Made by a program: the position numbers and the translations under genes. A stretch of 64,000 nt of DNA from Janthinobacterium agaricidamnosum (lineage in GTDB: Bacteria; Pseudomonadota; Gammaproteobacteria; Burkholderiales; Burkholderiaceae_D). A model generated the notes under the pieces. The model was not told the origin of the DNA and ran no database searches. It worked only from the letters and a program-made list of their open reading frames with translations. Positions 44,678 through 53,429 of this stretch are shown here, piece by piece (position 1 is the stretch's first letter; every line of letters starts with the position of its first letter). The stretch is from positions 4,464,001 through 4,528,000 of the forward strand of contig NZ_CP033019.1 in assembly GCF_003667705.1 (NCBI RefSeq). The letters run 5' to 3'.

Positions 44678-46189
44678 ATGGCTGCAGTAATTAATACCAA
44701 CATTGCCTCCCTGAACTCACAGCGCAACCTGTCGACGTCGCAATCGGCCTTGACCACCTCGCTGCAACGTCTGTCTTCCGGTATGCGCATCAACAGCGCC
44801 AAGGATGACGCTGCTGGTCTGGCGATTTCCGACCGCATGACGTCGCAAATCCGCGGCATGACGCAGGCAACCCGCAATGCAAACGACGGCGTCTCGCTGG
44901 CTCAAACGGCCGAGGGTGCACTGTCGAGCTCGGGCGACATCCTGCAACGTATCCGCGAACTGGCAGTTCAATCGTCGAACGCCACCAACTCGTCGAGCGA
45001 CCGTCAGGCTCTGCAAACCGAGGTTGGTCAACTGGGTTCGGAATTGAACCGCATCGCTCAAACCACTTCGTTCAACGGCCAGGCGCTGCTGGACGGCACC
45101 ATGGGCACGGCCAACTTCCAGGTCGGCGCGGACGCGAATCAGCTGATTTCGGCCAGCGGCGCAAACTTCCTGACCAATACCTACGGCAACAACCGTATTG
45201 AGAATGATGCTGTTGCAGTCAAAGCAACGTCAACCAACGTTGCCGATGCAAAAGCCATCACCATCAACGGCAAGCTCGGTTCCGCCACCTACACTACGGC
45301 TACCGCTGCCGTAGGTCCTCCAGCTGTCCTGTCGGACACGGCTAAATCGATCGCTGCTGGCATCAACCAGAAAACCAGCGCTACCGGTGTCACCGCTACG
45401 GCAAAAACGGAAACCAACCTGGCCCTGGCCGCCGAATCGTACTCGTTCCAGATCGCATCGGACAACGATCCAGCCCAGACTCCTGTCACCGTGTCCTTCG
45501 CAGTGGGCGGCAGCGCAAGCAGCGCCACCGACTTCGCAGCAGGCATCAACGCCATCAATGCCCAATCGGCAAAGACCGGCGTGACGGCTCAGTACGACAC
45601 GAAAAACGGCGGTATTAAGCTGAGCAATGCCAATGGCGCTGACATCAAGCTCACCAACGGCGCTACTGCGAACACCAAGTTCGATGTCGCAAGCTACAAG
45701 CTCGACGGCACCAAGACCACAGCGGTCGATAACAAAGGCGCTGCAGGTGTCGCTGTTGCAAACGGCACCGTGACGTTCGACTCGGACAGCAGCTTCTCCG
45801 TCACCGATGCCGGTTCCGGTCTGGGTCTGGGTGCGACTGGTGCAGGCGCCGGCAACCAAGGTTCGTCACTGAAGTCCGTCGCGTCGATCGACATCACGAC
45901 GTTCGATGGCGCTCAGCTGGCCTTGAAAATCGCCGATGCAGCCTTGTCGACGGTCAATGGCCAACGTGCTCAGTACGGTGCATTGCAATCGCGCTTCGCT
46001 TCGGCGATCTCGAACCTGCAATCGACCACGGAAAACCTGTCGGCATCGCGCAGCCGCATCGTCGATACGGACTTTGCGTCGGAAACGGCCAACATGACCC
46101 GCGGCCAGATCCTGCAACAAGCTGGTACGGCCATGCTGGCGCAAGCGAACTCGCTGCCAAACGGCGTCCTGAGTCTGCTGCGCGGCTAA
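44678..46189 (+). CDS. fliC: Flagellin FliC
   Basis: A 503-residue flagellin, the filament subunit exported by the flagellar type III system. The conserved N-terminal domain (about residues 1-160) reads [19 protein letters not shown], then [22 protein letters not shown]. The C-terminal domain (about 415-503) ends with [18 protein letters not shown]. Between them is a Thr/Ala/Lys-rich variable surface region of about 250 residues. Codons ending in T are more frequent than in neighbouring genes, as expected for a highly expressed gene. flaG follows after a terminator. Confidence 0.97.
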   Translation: MAAVINTNIASLNSQRNLSTSQSALTTSLQRLSSGMRINSAKDDAAGLAISDRMTSQIRGMTQATRNANDGVSLAQTAEGALSSSGDILQRIRELAVQSSNATNSSSDRQALQTEVGQLGSELNRIAQTTSFNGQALLDGTMGTANFQVGADANQLISASGANFLTNTYGNNRIENDAVAVKATSTNVADAKAITINGKLGSATYTTATAAVGPPAVLSDTAKSIAAGINQKTSATGVTATAKTETNLALAAESYSFQIASDNDPAQTPVTVSFAVGGSASSATDFAAGINAINAQSAKTGVTAQYDTKNGGIKLSNANGADIKLTNGATANTKFDVASYKLDGTKTTAVDNKGAAGVAVANGTVTFDSDSSFSVTDAGSGLGLGATGAGAGNQGSSLKSVASIDITTFDGAQLALKIADAALSTVNGQRAQYGALQSRFASAISNLQSTTENLSASRSRIVDTDFASETANMTRGQILQQAGTAMLAQANSLPNGVLSLLRG

Positions 46190-46226
46190 TCTCCGATTAG
46201 CCAGGCAACAGCGTAGGACTCTGATT

Positions 46227-46256
46227 CCCCTGCCGGATTTTTTCGGCAGGGGAATT
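46227..46256 (+). terminator. Terminator between fliC and flaG
   Basis: A stem CCCCTGCCG / CGGCAGGGG with a T-rich loop (ATTTTTT), about 38 bases after the fliC stop. It probably limits read-through from abundant flagellin mRNA into flaG. Confidence 0.7.
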
Positions 46257-46273
46257 TTCACTAGGAGAGCACC

Positions 46274-46645
46274 ATGACTATCGATACGATAGCGGCCGCC
46301 TCCGCGGCCAGGATAGACAAGAGTTACACCGCGACGGATACGTCGGCGGCGCGCCCGGCAACGCCACGCACGACGACGGAAAACGACGCAGCTGCACCAC
46401 AACAAGTCAGCAAAGAACCCAGCCGCGAGCAGTTGAACAAGGCGGTATCGGAGCTGAACCAGTCATCGCAAATAAAAACGCAAGGCATTGAATTTTCCAT
46501 CGACGAGGACAGCCAACGCACAGTGGTCAAGGTCATCGACCAGGAAACCAAAGAAGTGCTGCGCCAGATTCCCACCCGGGAAGCGCTGGAGCTGGCCAAG
46601 ACGTTCGATTCGGCCAAGGGTTCCCTGATTAGCCAAAGCGCATAA
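46274..46645 (+). CDS. flaG: FlaG family protein
   Basis: A 123-residue FlaG protein, usually found beside flagellin and linked to filament length. The N-terminal 55 residues are variable and polar. The conserved part reads IKTQGIEFSIDEDSQRTVVK then VIDQETKEVLRQIPTREAL (about residues 66-105). It starts behind TAGGAGAGC. It lies between fliC and fliD as in many polar-flagellate proteobacteria. Confidence 0.93.
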   Translation: MTIDTIAAASAARIDKSYTATDTSAARPATPRTTTENDAAAPQQVSKEPSREQLNKAVSELNQSSQIKTQGIEFSIDEDSQRTVVKVIDQETKEVLRQIPTREALELAKTFDSAKGSLISQSA

Positions 46646-46702
46646 GATGATGGCATTGTCCACGGAAGCGCAGCATCGTGGCAGCACGCATCAGCAGTTT
46701 AC

Positions 46703-46741
46703 CGGGGCCAGGTAGCCTGACTACCGGGCCTCGTATTTTAT
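46703..46741 (+). terminator. Probable terminator after flaG
   Basis: An imperfect stem GGGGCCAGGTAG / CTACCGGGCCTC with a short loop, followed by GTATTTTATT. It lies about 58 bases after the flaG stop. Confidence 0.55.
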
Positions 46742-46816
46742 TGCAAATACAGCAATATTCCCTTTTTTCCTCCCGCCTTTTTGTTTCGCCTGAAAACAGC
46801 GCGGTAATTCCCCCTC

Positions 46817-46843
46817 TCAAGTCCTGATTGATTCTGCCGATAA
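46817..46843 (+). promoter_or_regulatory. Sigma-28 promoter of fliD operon
   Basis: TCAAGTCC (5 of 8 to TAAAGTTT), an 11-base spacer, then an exact GCCGATAA -10 element. It lies 34 bases before the fliD GTG. The perfect -10 and spacing make this the clearest promoter in the window. Confidence 0.78.
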
Positions 46844-46876
46844 CAGCTTATATTAGCGTTTTCCTAGGAGCATTCC

Positions 46877-49558
46877 GTGGCCATCACCCCTACAATTTCA
46901 TCCGTTGGCATCGCCGCCGGCGCCAGCGGCCTGGACGTGAACGCCATCATCGACAAGCTGATGGCGGCCGAAGCCGTGCCACTGAATACCTTTGACAAGA
47001 AAACAGCGTCCTACCAGGCCAAGCTCAGCGCGCTGGGAACGCTCAGCGGTTCCGTCAGCAGTTTTCAGAGTTCGCTGTCGGCACTGACCAACTCGAATAA
47101 CTTCCGCGCCGTCAGCGCCACGCCATCGGACCCGCTGGTGTTGTCGGCCAGCGCTGGCGCCAAGGCAGTGGCCGGCAGCTACAACATTAATGTTTCCCAG
47201 CTGGCCCAGGCGCAGACACTGACGTCCGGCGGCATGGCCAGCAAACTGTCGACCATCGGCAGCGGCGCCAAGACCACGGTGTCCTTCCAGCTTGGCGCAC
47301 TCGCCGGCGGCACATTTGGTGTAACAGGCACGGCACTGGGCGGCAGCACCCTGCTCACGGGCGTCAGCAACGGCTCGCTGATTATCAATGGCACGGCCAT
47401 CCCGACCGATGCCAGCACCAAGAGCGCGCGTGCGCTGGCCGACGCCATCAACGCCAAGAGCAGCACCACAGGCGTGACGGCCACTGCCCAGCCGACGGCC
47501 AGCAGCGCCAGCATGTTCACCGGTTTCGGCAACATTGCCACCGGCGCGGATGGCACGTATTCACTGTCGGTTGGCGGCATCGAGATCGTTACGCAAGGCA
47601 ACGGCGTTGCCGCAGGCAGCGGCATCACGGCCGCCTCGCTCGATACGACACTGGCGGGCCCGAATCCCGTCTCAAACGCGCTGGCCGCCGCGAATATCAC
47701 CGTCACAGGCACGGCAGCCGGCGGCAATCTGCAATTTACGCGCGCCGATGGTTCCAATATCAATATCGAGGAAGTGGTCACGGGCAGCACCATGGGCGGC
47801 ATCGGCCATGCCTCCAATGCCGCCAACAACGGTTCGAACGTGACGATTGCCAGTTCGATCACCCTGGCTTCGGGCAATGCCAGCCCCATCACCATCGCCG
47901 GCAGCAATCCAGCGGCAGCCGGACTGACGGCAGGTTCGGGCGGCGCCTATATGAATACGGGCTTCACGCAGGATGGCACGCAAGCCACTGGTTCGGTGGT
48001 GATCGACTCCACCAACAACACCTTGCAGGGCATACGCGACGCCATCAACAACGCCAGTCTCGGCGTGACCGCCAGCATCGTTTCCGATGGCAGCGACAAG
48101 CCGTATCACCTGGTGCTCAGCTCGACAAAGACGGGCGCCAATTCAGCCATGAAGATCACACTCAGCGGCAGTGATGGCCAGCCCGCCGACAGCGCCTTGA
48201 GCGGTTTGCTGGCCTACGATGTGGCTGGCGCACAAAACTTGAAACAGAACAGCGCGGCCCAGAACACCATGTTCAGCGTCAACGGCATCGCCATCACCAG
48301 CAGTTCGAACAGCGTCGATACGGCGATCGAAGGCGTCACCTTGGGCATTACCAAAATTGGCACGTCCAGCCTGTCGGTGGCCAAAGATACAACAACGGTC
48401 AAAACCAGCATCACCGCCTTCGTCAAGGCCTACAACGATCTGAACACCGCGATCGGCAAAATGACGGCGTATAACCCCGATACCAAGACCGGCGGGGTTC
48501 TGCTCGGCGACTCCACCGTGCAATCGATCCAGACCCAGTTGCGTCGGCAGCTGGGCGTGCCGATTACAGGCCTGGGCAGCAGCATGAACACCTTGAGCCA
48601 GGTGGGTATCTCCTTTCAGAAGGATGGCAACCTGACTCTGGATACAAGCAAACTCGACAAGGCGATCAGCGCGAACTTCAGCGACATCGCCGGCCTGTTC
48701 TCGGCCATCGGCAAGGCCAGCGACAGCAACGTCGCGTTTACCAGCTCGACCGCGGCCACCAAGCCCGGGACCTATGACCTGACCATCACCACGATGGCCA
48801 GCCAGGGTTCGCTCACATCGGATGCTGCCATACCGGCCAGCACCACGATTGCCAGCGATACCACCTGGAATGTCACCGTGAACGATACGGAACCCTCGGC
48901 CGCGAAGAACACGGCCAAGGTGACGATACCGGCTGGCACTTATACCCCCACGCAACTGGCATCACTGGTGCAGTCATCAATCAACGGCATCAAAGCTTTC
49001 TCGGACAATGGCACCACGGTTTCCGCCGCGATCGATGGCACCGGCAAACTGGTCCTTTCCTCAAGTCGCTATGGTTCCGTCTCCAACCTCGCCGTGAGCA
49101 GCGACACCGGGACTGGCATTGGAACCCTGTTTGGCGCAGCCAAACCCGTCAAAGGCACCGACGTGGCCGGTACGCTGGGCGGGCAACCGGTCGTCGGCTC
49201 GGGCCAGACCCTGACGGGCGCCCCGGGCTCGCCAGCCGAAGGCTTGAAAATTGAAGTCACCGGAGGCGTCATCGGCTCGCGCGGCACGGTCAGCTTTTCG
49301 CAAGGGTATGCCTACCAATTGAACAACCTGGCGACTTCCTTCCTGGGCACGGATGGCATGATCACCGGACGCACGAACGGCATCAATGAAACCCTGAAGT
49401 CAGTGGCGGCGCAGCGCGACAAATTCAGCGCAAAATTGACCGAAATCGAAGCACGCTACCGCGCCCAATACACGCGCCTCGACGTTACGCTAAGCAAATT
49501 GCAGTCCACGCAAACTTATTTGACCCAGCAGTTGGCTTCCATCGCCGCCAACCGTTAA
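46877..49558 (+). CDS. fliD: Flagellar cap protein FliD
   Basis: An 893-residue filament cap (hook-associated protein 2). The N-terminal domain (about residues 1-110) starts AITPTISSVGIAAGASGLDV and NAIIDKLMAAEAVPLNTFDKK. The C-terminal coiled coil (about 815-893) ends in YTRLDVTLSKLQSTQTYLTQ. It is nearly twice the usual length (E. coli about 470), because the central Ser/Thr/Gly-rich region is expanded. The start is GTG behind CTAGGAG. fliS and fliT follow in the same operon. Confidence 0.94.
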   Translation: MAITPTISSVGIAAGASGLDVNAIIDKLMAAEAVPLNTFDKKTASYQAKLSALGTLSGSVSSFQSSLSALTNSNNFRAVSATPSDPLVLSASAGAKAVAGSYNINVSQLAQAQTLTSGGMASKLSTIGSGAKTTVSFQLGALAGGTFGVTGTALGGSTLLTGVSNGSLIINGTAIPTDASTKSARALADAINAKSSTTGVTATAQPTASSASMFTGFGNIATGADGTYSLSVGGIEIVTQGNGVAAGSGITAASLDTTLAGPNPVSNALAAANITVTGTAAGGNLQFTRADGSNINIEEVVTGSTMGGIGHASNAANNGSNVTIASSITLASGNASPITIAGSNPAAAGLTAGSGGAYMNTGFTQDGTQATGSVVIDSTNNTLQGIRDAINNASLGVTASIVSDGSDKPYHLVLSSTKTGANSAMKITLSGSDGQPADSALSGLLAYDVAGAQNLKQNSAAQNTMFSVNGIAITSSSNSVDTAIEGVTLGITKIGTSSLSVAKDTTTVKTSITAFVKAYNDLNTAIGKMTAYNPDTKTGGVLLGDSTVQSIQTQLRRQLGVPITGLGSSMNTLSQVGISFQKDGNLTLDTSKLDKAISANFSDIAGLFSAIGKASDSNVAFTSSTAATKPGTYDLTITTMASQGSLTSDAAIPASTTIASDTTWNVTVNDTEPSAAKNTAKVTIPAGTYTPTQLASLVQSSINGIKAFSDNGTTVSAAIDGTGKLVLSSSRYGSVSNLAVSSDTGTGIGTLFGAAKPVKGTDVAGTLGGQPVVGSGQTLTGAPGSPAEGLKIEVTGGVIGSRGTVSFSQGYAYQLNNLATSFLGTDGMITGRTNGINETLKSVAAQRDKFSAKLTEIEARYRAQYTRLDVTLSKLQSTQTYLTQQLASIAANR

Positions 49559-49580
49559 GCGCTATCATCAGGAGAAATAT

Positions 49581-50027
49581 ATGTTTGGAACCCAACAACG
49601 CGGCGTCAACGCCTATGCCAAGGTCGGCCTGGAAACGGGCATCGGCTCGGCCTCGCCGCACAAGCTGATCGTCATGCTGTACGACGGCGCCCTGGTGGCC
49701 GTGCTCAGCGCGCAGATGCACATGAATTCAGGCAACATCCCGGAAAAGGGCAAATCCATCTCGAAAGCCATCCAGATCATCGACAATGGCTTGCGCGCCA
49801 GCCTGGACAAGGAAGTGGGCGGCCAGATCGCCGAAGGCCTCGACGCCCTGTATGAATACATGAGCGCGCGTCTGCTGGCGGCCAACATCCGCAACGATCT
49901 TGGCATGCTGGAAGAAGTACAGCGCCTGCTGACCGACCTGCGCGAAACCTGGAACGCCATCGGCGCCACGCCGGCCGCCATTCCCGGCGCCGATTTGAAA
50001 CGTATGCCCAGCCTTGCGAGCGCCTGA
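49581..50027 (+). CDS. fliS: Flagellin chaperone FliS
   Basis: A 148-residue export chaperone that binds the flagellin C-terminus and prevents early polymerisation. It has YAKVGLETGIGSASPHKLIVMLYDG and AMSKAIQIIDNGL-type segments (here SISKAIQIIDNGLRASLD), typical of FliS. AGGAG precedes the ATG. It starts 22 bases after fliD and ends three bases before fliT. Confidence 0.95.
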   Translation: MFGTQQRGVNAYAKVGLETGIGSASPHKLIVMLYDGALVAVLSAQMHMNSGNIPEKGKSISKAIQIIDNGLRASLDKEVGGQIAEGLDALYEYMSARLLAANIRNDLGMLEEVQRLLTDLRETWNAIGATPAAIPGADLKRMPSLASA

Positions 50028-50030
50028 TCC

Positions 50031-50357
50031 ATGATGACCCACCAAGAAGTCCTGACCACCTACGAAGCCATGCAGACCCTGACGGGCCGGATGGTGACCG
50101 CCGCCACCAACGCCGACTGGGACGAGCTCGAAGCGCTGGAACAGCGCATCAGCGCGCATGTGGCCGCGCTGAAGGCGAATGAAGAAAAAGTCGTGCTGGA
50201 GACCGCCGGCCGCCAGCGCAAGGTCGCCCTGATCAAGCAGATCCTGGAAGACGACCGCAAGATCCGCGACCTGACCATGCCGTGGATGGCGCAATTGTCC
50301 AAGCTGATCAACAGCACGGGCACCGAGCGGCGCCTGGCCAACGCCTACGGCGTCTAA
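50031..50357 (+). CDS. fliT: Flagellar chaperone FliT
   Basis: A 108-residue, mostly helical protein in the FliT position and of FliT size. It has the DWDELEALEQRISAHVAALK helix and a C-terminal LSKLINSTGTERRLANAYGV. FliT is the export chaperone of the cap protein FliD and can regulate FlhDC in enterobacteria. FliT proteins are weakly conserved, so the call leans on position after fliDS. Confidence 0.85.
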   Translation: MMTHQEVLTTYEAMQTLTGRMVTAATNADWDELEALEQRISAHVAALKANEEKVVLETAGRQRKVALIKQILEDDRKIRDLTMPWMAQLSKLINSTGTERRLANAYGV

Positions 50358-50383
50358 ACGCCCACGGGGCAAGGCGAGCTATC

Positions 50384-51562
50384 ATGTTGCCGAAGATGGA
50401 TGCGATCGGCATGACGCCCCTGACCCCGGTCAAGCCCACGCGGGCTGCCGATGCCGTCGCCGACCCGCGCCAGGCCGAGTTCCAGCGCTCGCTGCAGGGA
50501 CTGATCGGCAAATCCATGCAGGGACAGGTGCTGGCCCGCATGGGCGACGGCAGCTTTCTCGTGCGCGTGGCCGGTACGCCAGCCCGCATGCAGCTGCCCG
50601 CGGGCGCCCAGGCGGGCACGGAAATCCCGCTGACCTTGATTGGCATCAATCCCCGCCCTTCTTTTCAAATCGGCAATAACCGCGACCAGCCCGCCAGCGC
50701 CCTGCTGACATATGCGGACGCGGAAGCCGAGCCCGAGGCTGCCGACCTGCGCGGCCCCCAGGCCGGCGCCGCCCAGGCCGGCACGCGCGCCAGCAGCACG
50801 GCCGCCACCCTGCTCAGCCGCGCACCGCTGACGCCGGCCAATCTGCTGCCCACCCTGGCCGGCGACACGCCGGCGCCGGAGCTGAGCACCACCGCGCGCG
50901 CCATCAGCACAGTGCTCAGCCAGGCGGAAAGCGTGCCCGGCGCGCCCCTGTCCCTGGTCGGCAAGACGCCGCTGATGGCCACGCCAAACGCCGCCCCGGC
51001 CCAGGTGGCCCAGGAACTGCAGGATGCCGTCGGCAGCAGCGGCCTGTTCTATGAATCGCATGTGGCCGAATGGGCCGAGGGCAAGCGGCCGCTGGCCTCG
51101 CTGTTGCTGGAACCGCAAATGCAGAAGGCGGCACAGGGCGACGTCGTCAGGACGGGCACCGACCTGGCATCGGCGCAACTGATCAATTTGCAGCTGCATA
51201 CGCACGAACAGGCGCGCGTGCAATGGCAGGGCGAAGCCTGGCCCGGGCAGAAGATGCAATGGGATATCAGCCGCGATGCGCCGGAAGGACAGCAGCACGA
51301 GAGCCGTGACGCCGACGAGGAAGCGACGGCCTGGCGCAGCAATGTGCGCTTCCAGTTCCCCCTGCTGGGCGACCTGGCCGCGCACGTGGTGTTGCAGGGC
51401 GGCAGCGTGGCCATCCAGCTGCAAGCGGGCAGCGAAGGCAGCGCCGATACCTTGCGCCAGCATGCGGCGCGGCTGGAAGCGTCGCTGGCCGCAGCCGGAT
51501 GGCCATTGTCATCGTTGACGATCGCCGGCAAGCCGCAGGCGGCTGGAGAAGACGATGCTTGA
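50384..51562 (+). CDS. Second FliK-like hook-length control protein
   Basis: A 392-residue protein. The N-terminal 270 residues are Ala/Pro/Gln-rich and variable. The C-terminal 120 residues resemble the FliK substrate-switch domain (ARVQWQGEAWPGQKMQWDI, then VRFQFPLLGDLAAHVVLQGG). FliK controls hook length and the export switch at FlhB. A more typical fliK lies at 58780-60072. This copy overlaps by eight bases a stand-alone FlhB C-domain gene, its natural partner. Confidence 0.78.
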   Translation: MLPKMDAIGMTPLTPVKPTRAADAVADPRQAEFQRSLQGLIGKSMQGQVLARMGDGSFLVRVAGTPARMQLPAGAQAGTEIPLTLIGINPRPSFQIGNNRDQPASALLTYADAEAEPEAADLRGPQAGAAQAGTRASSTAATLLSRAPLTPANLLPTLAGDTPAPELSTTARAISTVLSQAESVPGAPLSLVGKTPLMATPNAAPAQVAQELQDAVGSSGLFYESHVAEWAEGKRPLASLLLEPQMQKAAQGDVVRTGTDLASAQLINLQLHTHEQARVQWQGEAWPGQKMQWDISRDAPEGQQHESRDADEEATAWRSNVRFQFPLLGDLAAHVVLQGGSVAIQLQAGSEGSADTLRQHAARLEASLAAAGWPLSSLTIAGKPQAAGEDDA

Positions 51563-51881
51563 CGACACCAAGCGCAAGGTGCCGCAGACAGCCGTTGCCC
51601 TCGCTTACCAGAGCGGCACGCCGGCGCCCAAGGTGGTGGCCAAGGGCAGCGGCCTGATCGCGGACCAGATCATCAGCACGGCGCGCGAACATGGCGTCTT
51701 CGTGCATGAGTCGAAGGAATTGGTGGCGCTGCTGATGGATGTCGACCTGGACCGCCAGATTCCGCCCGGCCTGTATCGGGCGATTGCGGAACTGCTGGCC
51801 TGGTTATATCATATTGAATCTGCGAATGGCGGGCCGATTCCGCCGCCGCCCGACACCAGCGTCAACCTCACCGATACATAG
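51555..51881 (+). CDS. Stand-alone FlhB cytoplasmic-domain protein
   Basis: A 108-residue protein matching only the C-terminal (FlhB-CC) part of the flagellar export switch FlhB: VALAYQSGTPAPKVVAKG, SGLIADQIISTAREHGVFV, and IPPGLYRAIAELLAWLYHI. FlhB cleaves itself at NPTH; here the homology begins just after that point and no NPTH is present, so it resembles the free cleaved fragment. Similar small proteins are annotated as FhlB or YlqH. It overlaps the FliK-like gene and precedes ycgR. Confidence 0.85.
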   Translation: MLDDTKRKVPQTAVALAYQSGTPAPKVVAKGSGLIADQIISTAREHGVFVHESKELVALLMDVDLDRQIPPGLYRAIAELLAWLYHIESANGGPIPPPPDTSVNLTDT

Positions 51882-51891
51882 ACAGGCATCA

Positions 51892-52653
51892 ATGCAAGCA
51901 CATATTATGGATTCCGGTCTCGAAAACTGGCATGATTTTGAAGTGGAATCGCGGCGGGAAATCATTGCCTTGCTGCGCAGCATCAGCGAAAAGAACCAGC
52001 TGATCCGCATGCTGATCCACGGTGAGTCCGATGTGTGCGTCACGTCCATCCTGGAAGTCGATGCCGACCACAACACCGTCATCCTCGACCGTTCCGTGAA
52101 CGCCGACCAGAACCGGCGCATGGTGGCCGCCACCGGCATTTCGTTTGAAACCTCGCTCGACAAGATCCGCATCCTGTTTGCCAGCGCCCTGGTGGAAGAG
52201 TGCAACCATGGCGGCACGCCCGCCCTGAAAATTGCCATTCCTGAAACACTGATCCGCCTGCAGCGGCGCGAGTATTACCGCATGACGACGCCCGTGAGCA
52301 ATCCCGTGCGCGTCTCGATTCCCCTGCCGCCCTCGCTGGGCGGCGCCGACACCCTGTTTCCGCTGGCCGACATCAGCTGCGGCGGCATCGCCATCCTCGA
52401 CAATAAACTGATGCTGGGCGAAACCATCGGCAGGGACTATCCCGGTTGCCGCATCGACCTGCCCGATGTCGGCATCGTCACCGCGACTTTGCAAATTCGC
52501 AATTCGCTGGACATGACCCTGCTCAACAATAAGCTGAACCGCCGCCTCGGCTGCCAGTTCGTCGACCTGCCGCGCAGCATGCTGGCGCACGTGCAGCGCT
52601 ATATCACGCGCCTTGAACGAGAACGCAATGCGCGCATGGCGGGGCTGGGTTAA
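51892..52653 (+). CDS. ycgR: Flagellar brake protein YcgR (PilZ)
   Basis: A 253-residue YcgR-type protein. The N-terminal YcgR domain (about residues 15-115) is followed by a PilZ domain with both cyclic di-GMP-binding motifs: RREYYR at 125-130 and DISCGG at 160-165. YcgR bound to cyclic di-GMP slows the flagellar motor. It ends the fliD-side gene group; a large inverted repeat separates it from convergent fliE. The ATG at 51892 and another at 51907 are both possible starts. Confidence 0.93.
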   Translation: MQAHIMDSGLENWHDFEVESRREIIALLRSISEKNQLIRMLIHGESDVCVTSILEVDADHNTVILDRSVNADQNRRMVAATGISFETSLDKIRILFASALVEECNHGGTPALKIAIPETLIRLQRREYYRMTTPVSNPVRVSIPLPPSLGGADTLFPLADISCGGIAILDNKLMLGETIGRDYPGCRIDLPDVGIVTATLQIRNSLDMTLLNNKLNRRLGCQFVDLPRSMLAHVQRYITRLERERNARMAGLG

Positions 52654-52666
52654 TTCAATCCAGAGT

Positions 52667-52803
52667 CAAAGCTTAACGTTTCGCAAAAGCGTAGCGAGCG
52701 GCGATGATTTGCGGCCGAGACGCGCAGCTGTGCTGTAGCACAGCGAGCATCGCAGGCCGCAAAGCGCGCCGCGCAGTAGCTTTGGCTTTGGCGATACGTT
52801 AAA
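52667..52803. repeat. Nested inverted repeat between ycgR and fliE
   Basis: Three nested inverted pairs. The outer pair is TTAACGTTTCGCAAAAGC at 52673 against the complement of GCTTTGGCGATACGTTAA ending 52802 (16 of 18). The middle pair TTTGCGGCC / GGCCGCAAA (52708-52716, 52755-52763) is perfect. The inner pair GCTGTGCT / AGCACAGC (52727-52744) is perfect with a two-base loop. The right end includes the fliE stop codon. No ORF of note lies inside. Confidence 0.85.
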
Positions 52804-53140
52804 CTTGCATATTCATGATCTCATGATATGCAGCAACTAATTTATTCCTTACCTGCACCGTCGCCTGGAATTCGATGCTCGACTTTTGCATCGATACCAT
52901 CACGTCCGACAGGCTGACCTTTTCGTCACCCATGGTAAAGCGCTGGCCCAGCGCCGACGAAGCCTGTTGCGCGCCGCTCACGGAATCCAGTGCGCTCTTG
53001 AAGGCATCGGCAAAATTCACCTTCGCCGCCGGCATCTCGGTCTGGATCGCCGGTATTTTCGCCTCCGGCCGCGTGGCCGCCGACTTCAGTTGCGCGATCA
53101 TCGCCTCGATCCTGCTGCTATCGATACCGCCTGTTTTCAC
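52799..53140 (-). CDS. fliE: Flagellar hook-basal body protein FliE
   Basis: A 113-residue FliE, the adaptor between MS ring and proximal rod. NFADAFKSALDSVSGAQQAS and the C-terminal VQVRNKLVAAYHEIMNMQV are typical. It is transcribed away from fliF; the 289-base space between them must hold both promoters, but I could not identify convincing sigma-54 or sigma-28 sites there. Its stop falls inside the nested inverted repeat. Confidence 0.95.
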   Translation of the reverse strand: MKTGGIDSSRIEAMIAQLKSAATRPEAKIPAIQTEMPAAKVNFADAFKSALDSVSGAQQASSALGQRFTMGDEKVSLSDVMVSMQKSSIEFQATVQVRNKLVAAYHEIMNMQV

Positions 53141-53429
53141 TTCGCCTCCCGATTCTGGTGTGCTTCATAACTGTTCCATGCCTGTTGCACCCAGAGAACA
53201 AAACCCTGGCTTGCAAGGCAACGACGGGTACAATAACTTCCGTCACATGTTGCCAGGGTTCCACAATACCAGCGCCAACGCCAGCCGCTCGGCCGAGCAG
53301 GCGGCAAAAGCGCCTTCTATTTGGACGATTGAAGCGCGTGACAGTGGCGGATAATTCTGCATATCGCCCCCTCCTCCAGTGGAAGCGGCCCCCACTCACT
53401 ACCCAACATACGCGCCCCGGAAGGCAATC

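Noticed and set aside
53141..53429. Sigma-54 promoter in the fliE/fliF gap
   Set aside because: I looked for GG-N10-GC on both strands; partial matches only, none with the flanking consensus.
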